Shown here one piece after another: positions 11,890 through 21,447 of a stretch of DNA of 64,000 nucleotides. The translations under genes and the position numbers were made by a program. The stretch spans positions 21,437,120 through 21,501,119 of the forward strand of contig NC_088778.1 in assembly GCF_954871325.1 (NCBI RefSeq). The letters run 5' to 3'. A model generated the notes under the pieces. The model ran no database searches. It was not told the DNA's origin and saw nothing but the letters and a program-made list of their open reading frames with translations. Source of the stretch: Gordionus sp. m RMFG-2023. Lineage: Eukaryota > Nematomorpha > Gordioida > Chordodea > Parachordodidae. Numbering within the stretch: position 1 is the stretch's first letter; each line of letters starts with the position of its first letter.

Positions 11890-13019
11890 TTTATCTATTA
11901 TATCTTTAAAATTTATAAAATAATTTTTCGAAATTTTTTATAAAAAAAAATGATTATAACCGCAGCTAAATAATCTCATTTCATGATATTAATTCTGGAA
12001 AATCTTATTATTTATGTTTAAAAGTGAAAAAAAGTTTTAAAAATAATAATTATAACAAAACACGTTATTTTATAAAGGAGCGCCATCTATTTTTGAAAAA
12101 AATATTTATTTTTTGATTTTTTAAATCGTAATAACTAAAAATGGCAGTCCCAAGTTTAAATTTTTTTATGAATAGATATAAGGTTAGAGAATAAGAAAAT
12201 ATTAAATTTAAAAAAATTTGGAAAGCGAAACACCTCGAATTTTTATGTTTAAAATTTATAACAGAAATAAAAACCGCAACAATGTTATTTCAAAAAAATC
12301 CTTAATATTTAATAAAAGGGAATTAATAGAGTTACAAAATGACATATAACTTATATTTTTAAAATCATTATTTTTTAATTTATCTCAGTTTCAAAAAATC
12401 GTATTTTTCGAAAAAAGGTCATTTTTGGCACTTTTGACCATTGATATCTCTGGAACTATGAGTACTAGGAGGCTAAAATTTTGGATTCGAGGCTTTCAAA
12501 TGATATTCTCTCAGTATACAAAATTTTATAGAAATTAAAAAGATTGGGCCAAAAAGTTATCGATTCGGTATGGAATTACCCTGACATAAAGTCATTATAT
12601 TTGAAAGCAACTGCTAAATTATATAAAGAAAAAAAGTTATCCATATAAATTTTATAATATTTATGTGGCAAAACATTTTCAAATAGTCGAAAAACGATAT
12701 TCCCACTAATTCCCATCAAAGTTTTTTATATTTGTGAATTTTCCTAAATATATCTCGAAATCATATAGCATTCTAGATGATCCACATAAAGCAAAAATTT
12801 TAATTCCCCATTTATGTAATTTTGAGTGAATATATTGTTTAAATTCACATTGCCCTTTGAAAGGGACTATCATTTTATCAATGGATAATTTTTCTTTTGA
12901 ATCTATGTCAAGTTCACTTTTATTGCAATAATAAATGAGTTTAGTTTGAAGTTTATCGTAATTAGGCTCATCTAATAATATTTTTAAATAGAATGTATAC
13001 ATTGATAATAAAAATATTA

Positions 13020-13243
13020 TTCAATATTAGTTAGATTTTAGTAAAGGTTTAATTGAATAAAAATATCAATAAGCATAAAAATAGCATTTTTCATTTTGAC
13101 CTTTGATATCTCAAAAAAAATAAGATAGAATATTAAAATATGAACATTATCTTAGTAAAGTTTACCTTAATATATATATAAATTTTCACTAAAATCCCAA
13201 GAAAATCAGGTTTTTTTGATAGATTTGGCACGGAAGATCCCAG
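13020..13243. repeat. Fragment related to the ends of the 9428-12581 element
   Basis: TTTTGACCTTTGATATCTC near 13096 and, reversed, CTTCCGTGCCAAATCTATC near 13240 resemble the TTTTGACCATTGATATCTC and TTCCATACCAAATCGAT blocks of the long inverted repeats. This is probably a short relative. Confidence 0.35.
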
Positions 13244-13307
13244 GTATAAAATGATGTACAAATTAATGCATTTATGATAAAATAAATATATTTATAAAAA
13301 AGAAAAC

Positions 13308-13911
13308 CAATAAATCTTGTTTAAGAGATATATTTCTTTCTTCAAAATCTTTGTTAATAAGTGACATAAAATTATCATGCTCAAATATTTTTTCAATTAT
13401 CATTGCCTCTGCTGAAAATAGTTTTTGATTTAAAACATTATTTTGCTTTAAAATATTTTGTAATTTATTTTTCATATCACAGATTTCATTTTCATAATTG
13501 GGCAAGTTTTTCAACTAATTTTTAATAGATAATATAATTTTTTATTTAATATTTTACCAAAAATTTCTTCTTATTTTCAATTAATGATAACTCTAATTTT
13601 GATTTATCAGTGGATAATGTTGATACAACCTTATATAAATCTAAGATCTTTATTTTAATATTTTCTTTATTTATATTAGAATCTTTAATGCCTCCATTAA
13701 TATATAACATTAATGTATCTGGATTAAATATTTCAATTGATTTATTTAGCATATCCTTTTCCTCATTCAATTTTTTATAAGCTTCAATCAAATCTATAAA
13801 ATATCATATATATTGTGAAATTAAATTTCATAACTTACTTTTAATTTTCAATTCGTAATTTTTAATTAATTTATCTTGACTATTTAACTTATCTGCTAAA
13901 CTTGTATTCAT
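13308..13911 (-). CDS. GCC1: Golgin GCC1-like protein, 5' exons 1-3
   Basis: Three exons (13911-13839, 13793-13558, 13514-13308) are separated by introns of 45 and 43 nt. The donors are GTAAGT and GTAAAA; the acceptors are TTTATAG and AAATTAG. An in-frame TGA lies two codons before the ATG. The product is coiled coil almost throughout. Residues around AYKKLNEEKDMLNKSI closely follow AYKSLLKEKEALEASI near the N-terminus of human GCC1 (GCC88). A later segment ending DKSKLELSLIENKKKF fits the following GCC1 coiled coil (EKSRMEASYLADKKKM). GCC1 is a GRIP-domain tether of the trans-Golgi network. The GRIP domain is not in this window, so this is the N-terminal third only. The exon 3 donor (TTG|GTTTTC) is weak. 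If it is not used, the frame runs on to a stop at 13272, adding a short hydrophobic tail. Human comparison sequences are from memory, so the family call is good but not certain. Confidence 0.68.
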
Positions 13912-14435
13912 ATCATATCAAAAATAATAAATTTACTATCTATAAGAATTTAAGTTTATGTAACGTTTTCTGACACCTATCTGTCATTTTGAAATAGGAA
14001 AATAAAATATTTATGTGTCTGATGTCATTGGTCTGATTAGTCAAATTATAATTTATTTATGCTTTATTTTTAAATCAGAATAATATTGAATAATGCATAA
14101 TAATGACTTAACTAATATAAAAAAATGCAAAGATCACATATTTGAACAATACAAATATAATATAATATAGTATAGTTTAATAATATCAAATCTTTATTAC
14201 TAGAGAAGCAATCAGTTTTTTCAAATGTCTGTAACACCTTACAATGTATTATTGCATGAATTAGAAGAATATATCTTTGTTTTTTTTAGTTAAATGGCTT
14301 CTAATTATAAAAGTTATTGTTATATTTAATTCTTTTAAAATATTTTGTTTTCAGACACAATGACTCATTCTATTTCTATGAGTTTTTATTTTCTATAGAT
14401 AAAAATCTATACCTTGCATTTGAAGTTGTTGGAGT
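13912..14435. other. 5' flank of the golgin gene
   Basis: AT-rich. This must hold the golgin promoter if the ATG at 13911 is right. No motif could be singled out from the AT-rich background. Confidence 0.35.
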
Positions 14436-14970
14436 TAGAAGTCGGCATGGAAGGGTTTTACCCGCCAGCTAGTTTTGTCAAAAAGCACGATTTGGAACAA
14501 TTTTTAAAACGGGCCGATTAAGATTTATGTTCGTCATTTGGCGAATAGTCTAAACTTTTCTGCCATCTATGAGAAAAATCTCCAGGCTTACATAATATTC
14601 TTTTGGTTTCATCTTAATTGAACCATTCTTTAAAATCGACCCGAATCGGTTTTTTAACAACTCCACCACCCGTCCTTTATTTTTTTTAAATCCACCCCTC
14701 CCCTCCTCTTTCATTTATTTAAAAAAAATATTTAATGGTTGCTTTAGCTCTTTATTCATTTTTTTTAATATATATTTTTACTTAAAATTATATAATATGT
14801 AATATAATGAAATAAAAAAAATAATTATTAATAACTAGTCTGTTCTATTCATTTTACCATCTTTAAAATTTACCTATCGCCCACTTACCCGCCCAATGTT
14901 TAAAATATTTCCGCCTACCCGCCCGCCCACTTTATCCCCTGGATAAAATCCAACACATTGCAGACCTCTA
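14436..14970. mobile_element. hAT-type MITE with CCCGCC-rich ends
   Basis: The left end is TAGAAGTCGGCATGG. The right end, reversed, is TAGAGGTCTGCAATG. The ends are rich in CCCGCC, as in the GGCCCGG family. The interior (about 14490-14660) matches the AACGGC MITE family seen at 32.6 and 42.8 kb. The flanking 8-mers share only four positions. Confidence 0.55.
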
Positions 14971-15703
14971 GTTATGGCCAAATTTAATTAAAGGTTTTGA
15001 TTATTTTACAAATTTTCTAAAGTTAGCGTTGGGAGCTTTTCTTCAATAATCAATTTATTCATATAAAAATTTTAACAGATATAGGATATTTTTAAATTAT
15101 CAAACAAAACATTTCATTAAAAACTAATTATTGTTTCTTTTTTATTATTTTTTTTAAAAAAATAGTTTTATATTTGGTTTCCCAATGTTTATTTTTTTGT
15201 GGATAAAAATTATATTAATAATTGGCTTAATTTTTTTTATTATTTATTTTCGGAAACAATTTGTAGTGTAGTAAAAATAAAATGGAAATTAATTCCATTT
15301 AAAAATATTTTAGGAAAAATGATAAGAGAGTTGCTTCTAAAGACTATATTAATATTGGCATGATTTATTCTTTTACCAGCTATAAAAATAACATTAATTG
15401 GGAATGTAGTAAAAATTAAAATGATAATCCGCTTTGCTAAAATTTTTGTCAAAAATAAGCAATTCAACGATATAATTACTCAATTGCTTTATGCCATAAG
15501 AGGCATTCTAGAACACACCAAAAGTGTTCTTTAAAGCTCGATAGCTACTTTTGTTCAAACTTGTTCGATATTAGTTGTTTGTAAAATCATAAATAAAAAA
15601 AATAATCGTTAAAAATTCGATTTTATAGATTATATTATAAAAGTTGTTTTTAAGTGTTGGTTATTTGAAGTGGGGCCAAATTGAAATCAGCGGTGGCCAT
15701 CTC
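14971..15703. mobile_element. Probable hAT remnant
   Basis: The right end, reversed, is TAGAGATGGCCACCGCTG, a typical hAT terminus. TAGTTATGGCCAAATTT at about 14970 could be its left end. No target duplication or transposase was found. Confidence 0.35.
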
Positions 15704-18180
15704 TAATGTGGATGATTATAATTAACACGTAAATTTGATTCACCTTGGTTAGTAATATATTTTTCAAATTAAAATATCATTTTATGAATTAAATTTGAAG
15801 AATCGTGCATATATTGATTTATTATTTAACAATAATCAATCACCATATATCAAATAACATCATTAATAATTCTAACAAAACCTACAATTTATAATTGCTG
15901 AATAATTTCAATATCTTTCTTTATAAATTTCATGACAATATATCTGTTTTTATTCAAATTAGAATGTTATCCTATATTTTGATATGATGATTGGATAATT
16001 GTTGAATAAAAAATCAATATATGCATGATTTCTCTAAATTCAACCCACAATTAATAACTTCAATCAAATAAATATATTAATAATTAAAGTAAAAATAATA
16101 AATCCAACTTATATATTTCCATGTTTATTGACTATAATGGTCCACACTCGAATCGTATTTTAATATATTAATAAACAGTGTTGTTATGTACTATATATAA
16201 AAGTCTATGTATGGCACATCATTTCATTGGAAAGGGTTTAAGTTCCTAAATTAGAAATAGGGTAGATTGATAAGCTATTCCTATCCTTTGTTGCATTTTA
16301 ATACAAATTGTATCGATAAAAATTATTTATTTTAATACTTCAATCTTTTAAAACACACTTTTGGAATTTTACAGAACGGTGAAACAATCGAAGGACATGA
16401 ATAGTTTGAAAAATTCTAGTTAAATATCAATCTTTTATCAAATTAACAAATTAAATTTGTCATTAGTTGTCGTCTAGAGTGCGACATTATACAACCGTGA
16501 TTACCTTAGATTCTAAAGGAAGTAGACACGGGTTATGCTGTTAAAATACCAATTATCTATTAACTCCCATAATTTTAACTAAAACATTTTTTTAAACCTA
16601 TTATTTTCAAATTTTGGAAAACAAATAAGTTTTACAAATGATCCCTAGGAATTTTTATATCTTCGACATATTCAAATAGATATTTTAAAAATAATTATGA
16701 ATCCTTTTTGGGACTCCATTATAAAAAAAAAGATTTAATATATATGGTTGAAATAAGTGTTAAACTTGTTTTAAAAAAATTCAAACCTTTTGAGCCGTTT
16801 TTACTGATTATATAATCCCACCCCAACACATTTTTTTTGTAATATTTTACCTATGTTTTAAATTTTAAGAAATTTATAATATTCTACTTTAATGTATATT
16901 TTTCTAAACAGGGTTTAATATTTGCTCAAAACTCAAAAATCTTCAAAAAATATTTATAGTAACTTGAAAAATCAAATTTCTTAAATTATTCTGTTTATCC
17001 AAACAAATTATTACTATAATAGAAAAGTGATTATTTTCAAAGTTTTACAAATCGAACCTATATTTATAATAATCAATGGAATGACAAAACATATAATAAT
17101 CATAGAGTATGTGAAACGGCAACATTTATGATAAAAAATTATAAAGTAAAATAATTTTTTAGAATTTAATCATATTTACAAAGATGAAAAAGTTATAAAT
17201 ATTGTAAATAATTCATTTCATTTTGTAATTAAGTTTCATAGATCGGTTGTTGGAAGAAATTGTAACATCAGATATGTACCTAATAATAAATAAATATTGT
17301 ATATGATAAATTATAGAAGAATAGCAATTTGAAGTCAATTAAATTAAAAAAGGGATTGTTAATTACTTTACTTAAGTAAAAGAAAGTCCTCATTTGGTTT
17401 ATAAATGATTTTTGAACAATCATTTCAAAAAGAACTCAATTTTGGTATGAAGTTATTTAATATTGTATTATATGTTGCTTAAAACTGTATTTTCATTAGT
17501 ATTGACTTAAGGTAAAATTCTTTAAGAATTTTGGCAGACTAGAGTATATTAATTCTTCTAAAGTTAATTTCTCAATGGCATGTTAGTATAATTTTCGATT
17601 CAGCAATCCATACCAAGTCATTCGATTATTAGAATAAAAGACTAGTTATTTAAAAGGAACTTTAAAATAAATCATTTAAACCGTTATTCATTGTTATTTT
17701 TATAATAAAATAAAATTATAGCTAAAATATGATAAATTTATTTTTTTTAAATGCAATCTATTTGACTTTTTAAAAAAATATTGTAATAATTTTTGAATTA
17801 CAATGTAAACTCAACAGGTGAATTTATTTTTGACTCGTTATCGTTCTAATGACTTCTATTCTGCAAATTGTAGAGAGATATAAGGCAATTAAAAGTATAA
17901 ATTATTTTTTTTTTAACTTTTAATTACTGGAAGTATTATTAATAAATAAATTAATGCTCATTTCCTCTTTCCAATTTGGTATCAAATATTCGCTTTTAAA
18001 ATGTTTTCTCTCTCAAAAATCAAACAATTTCGCTACTATTTTAAAACTCATCTGGAGCCATTCTTTACAATATGTTCGGATGTAATTAATAAAAATCTAC
18101 AGCATGGTATATCGAGGAATAAGGCGATTGAGTTCTTATGATATTTTTCGCCATCTATTTGCCAATGCTATATGTTGATA
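15704..18180. other. AT-rich region without recognised features
   Basis: About 2.5 kb of low-complexity AT-rich sequence. No exon with convincing splice signals, RNA gene or repeat ends were seen. Confidence 0.5.
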
Positions 18181-18184
18181 TGTT

Positions 18185-18545
18185 GAACGTTATTAACTCT
18201 ATAATGTTAATAAAAAAAATTTGTAATGAGCCACCATTTGTGACCTTCCAACAAAATTCTAATTAAAACTTTTTCAGGTAAACAAAAAAAAAATGGGGAA
18301 AAAACGAGAATGAAATGCGAAAAATAGCTATGCCACCAAATACTTAATATAAACAAAAAGAGGGTGTCCTTGATCAAATACTTTTTAGCCTATTCTAAAA
18401 AGCAATTAAGTATCCAAATTGAGCCGACCTAGGAGACAGTCTGAGCGTTTATAAAATGTTAAAAAAAATCGTAATGAACCACCATGTGACCTCCGAACAA
18501 AATCCTAACTATAACTTTTTCAAGCATCATTATTCATGCTAGCAA
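18185..18545. repeat. Two diverged direct repeats ~250 bp apart
   Basis: TAATGAGCCACCATTTGTGA near 18218 recurs as TAATGAACCACCATGTGA near 18472. Both are followed by CCAACAAAATTC- or CGAACAAAATCC-type sequence and ACTTTTTCA, and both are preceded by TTAAAAAAAAT-like runs. Confidence 0.65.
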
Positions 18546-19139
18546 TAATAAAAAAATATTATGGGATAATCAACTATTTGTTACTATCGTATTCTAAAAA
18601 TTTAGCCACGAGCGTTTATAATACTAAAGTGAGTGAATGATTTAAGATTTAATCTTAAAATCAAAATAAATATCCATTAATAAATTAGAATCCTTTTGTA
18701 GGTCATTTTTGTTTAAATCTATAAATAATGTATAATAATACTTTAGACTAACCCTACCCCACTCTGGATGTCTATATCCCCCCCCCCCCAATTGGAGATG
18801 ATTTACTTAAGTGCTCTTAAGATTGTAGATTTAGGGCTCTTTTGATTTATAATTTTGTCTCATTTCCAAAAGAACAGGATGTTGATACAACTAATGGGAT
18901 GAATATTATATCGACGGATATATAGTAATATCTTAGGCTTTTTTTTCTTAGCAATGCAAAGTGGATTGAATTTTATAGAGGGTAATGAAAATGTATCTAT
19001 AAGTAAAGTCCCAATACTTAAGTTTGTCTTGATCCCAAGCATTCATTATATATATATCCCTTTGAATGTTATTAATGATTGAAAAATTATGCTGTTCCGT
19101 GTTGGAATACTAGCTCAGTAGCCAGAATAATTTTCTTAA

Positions 19140-19650
19140 TATTTATATATTAAAAAGACCATGGAGAAGATGTCTTGCCTTTGGTTAACTTGTGCTCCAC
19201 ATCTTTGACATTCATAGGATCTAAATATTTCCGTTCCTAGCCTGATTGCCTTTGCATATCTAAATTCGGCATCTGTCTGAACAAATCTTATTGTTTTGCT
19301 TAGATAGGCCTCTAGCCATTCATAACCAGTCTTATCTATAATATAACCAATAAAGGGAGGTTTTTAAGCTACTTTGTATTGTTACTCGAGTGTAAATAGT
19401 CAACGGAACGTGAAAGTATAGCTACATCTCAATCCCTATGCGAACTGGGCATTGGATAATTTGTTTCCTCTACTACATTTGCAAACCAACTAAATAAATC
19501 AAGATTGAGTAACGAATTCTCAGTTGGTTTGATTATAATATAAATGAGTTCTCGGATACCGATAGAAGATGATGTGAATAATACGATTGATATGGATAAA
19601 GGAGAGCGTAGATCAATTATTTTTGACAAAATTTAGAATAAAAATACCCC
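19140..19650 (-). pseudogene. Retroelement fossil, pol C-terminal region
   Basis: The minus strand shows AIRLGTEIFRSYECQRCGAQ, a conserved zinc-knuckle block found after the reverse transcriptase domain in a family of animal retroelements. Upstream, an LDLFSWFANVVEETNYPMP stretch fits the linker of the same family. A related fragment lies at 43.7 kb. Class (LINE or other) is not determined. It is old and broken. Confidence 0.6.
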
Positions 19651-21447
19651 TCAATATGAATATGATTTTAATTTAGTAATCTTGGAGAATTTATGGAATG
19701 ATGATATGAAGCATTAAAAAATTTTAGGAATGTTTGATTTAAGAATATTTTGCTTTGTTTTTATTGAGGTTTTTTTCTAGGAATGTTTGGATAATAATTG
19801 AGTCATCTATTGGTAGCCCAAGGGCACAGATTTTGTCTTTGGTCATAAATAGGTATAGGATGGGGGAAGAATATTTTGCTCTTAATTAAATTTCTAATTT
19901 TGAAGTTTAGTTATTGAAAGCTAAGGGTAATCATGAGGGCTTTATTATTTTATTTAATCTAGGCTTTCGAGTATAGCGTCATCCAAAACGTCCAGGTTAA
20001 GGCCAACAATTAATATTTATATCCTGAATTGTTATGTTTCTGTTGAAGTTCTTTTTGCCCGGTAAAAATAAAAAATCTTTTGGAAATGAAAACGATGATG
20101 GTACAAATCGAGTTTGAAACGTTATGATACAAATCGATTCTGTTTTAAAAATTTAAAGATGCCAAAATTGCAATATACGTTTAAATTCAAAATGGGGGGC
20201 TGCACTGAAGTTGGTCCCATGTTTTGTTCTTCAAATATCTCAAAAAGGTGGTACAAATTGAACTGAAAACGATACAAATTGAACTGAAAACGGCACAATT
20301 CGGTTCAATAGATAAACCATTAAAAATTCAAAGTGTGGGGGGGGGGGAAATTTCACGAACTTAATACATATAATATTTTGAAAAATTTTATACCTAATTT
20401 ATATTCGCTCTATTGTAAAACTGCATAAATATTCAAAGAAAAAGGAAACTAAATAATGAGTAAACCGTGAAATAAATGGTAAAAAACGCGGTATTTTAAT
20501 TAAAATATTTATATAAAAATGTGTAGCTAAGTGGGTTACACCAATTCGAAGACACCGGATTAGTTTAAAAAAAGAACACATAACGATCGCCGATTTTCGA
20601 TGTATAATTGGCTAAGAATATTAGCACACATAATCGATAAAGATAAAAGGATTAGATTGTTTGTGGATAACCATTTTAAATTTCCACTTATTTTATGTCA
20701 ACTTTAATTATTTAAATGATAATTATTCTTCTGTATTAATTTGAACGTTTGATTAAATTTAACATTTTTACTATTGCAGTAATGTGGTACTTTGGCTTAT
20801 ATTGGAAAATAAATGAAAGATTCTTTTTGATATGTTTTATAACATAGTGTGAATTTTTATTTTAGATTTTCTGCATCAACAGTCCTTAAGGCTCATATAT
20901 CTCCGGACCACTCTAAAATAAAGGATAGATTTTATATTGACATGTGTCGCATCTTATTTTTAGTTACTCCTATTTTTAGTGATTCCTCTACAATGGTCAA
21001 AAATTCCTCTTAATCCTAACCCCGAGCTAGCCGGCGCTCCAAATTTTATGACTACCATCTTCCCCTACATGTTCCGTATTTTAATTAATGATATGAATCA
21101 AATGTAACACTTATAATATACTATCTATATTAATATAATTAGATATGATGCTGTATGTGTATAATTTTAAACAACGGCTTGCATTTTGTAAATTTATCGA
21201 TTCAAATATTATTATTTTCAATTGTAAAGGTGCTTTTATAATTATTAAATTATAAAATTTATATTACCATCATTGTCTCATCTCGTAATTGTTCATTTCA
21301 CTTGAATTTCTTAAGAAAATATAAATAACTGATTAAGGATACAAGTATAAAATAAATATCAAAAGATGTTAGAATATCAAATATTATAATAATCACCATT
21401 AAAAAGATTAATAAAAATTAAAGTATATTGAAGATAAAATATATATT
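19651..21447. repeat. Intergenic; short 21-bp tandem near 20250
   Basis: TACAAATTGAACTGAAAACG occurs twice in tandem at about 20253-20294 with looser relatives upstream. A G10 run lies near 20338. Apart from this I see nothing up to the 3' end of the receptor gene, which lies to the right on the minus strand. Confidence 0.5.

Larger units (their letters stand above)
9428..12581 (+). mobile_element. 3.15 kb DNA transposon with ~590 bp inverted repeats (Sola-like?)
   Basis: The termini are GGGTAATTCCATACC on both ends. Long imperfect inverted repeats run from 9428 to about 10022 and from about 11994 to 12581. The target duplication is TGAC (9424-9427 and 12582-12585). GGG termini with a 4-bp duplication fit the Sola superfamily, but I cannot confirm the class. 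The interior encodes plus-strand fragments of a protein widespread in animal repeats, recognised by GFSKFSSLRPKNC and AGASGTHSVCV. It inserted into a piggyBac element and later received a MITE at 10068-10386. Confidence 0.85.
8720..13002 (-). pseudogene. piggyBac-type transposase relic, split by a later insertion
   Basis: The minus strand from 13002 to 12586 encodes piggyBac DDE segments: LSIDKMIVPFKG with HKWGIKIF (first catalytic Asp region) and IYMDNFFSLYNLAVAF (second Asp region). Coding then resumes at 9423 with GTLRSNRLLACHLIDDK, ILKKKGRVSFDYKVD, the conserved block that follows in this family. Removing the element at 9428-12581 and one copy of its 4-bp target duplication restores the frame exactly (...NDFMS then GTLRSN...). 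Past about 9313 the frame is broken several times, but an FYMRVFFHLLD-like segment and a C-terminal cysteine-rich block (KCKNCTNGYS near 8800, then LCLNKNHNCFISYH) are still visible. The N-terminal part before 13002 is missing. It is non-functional and lies inside the presumed golgin intron, on the same strand. Confidence 0.85.
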
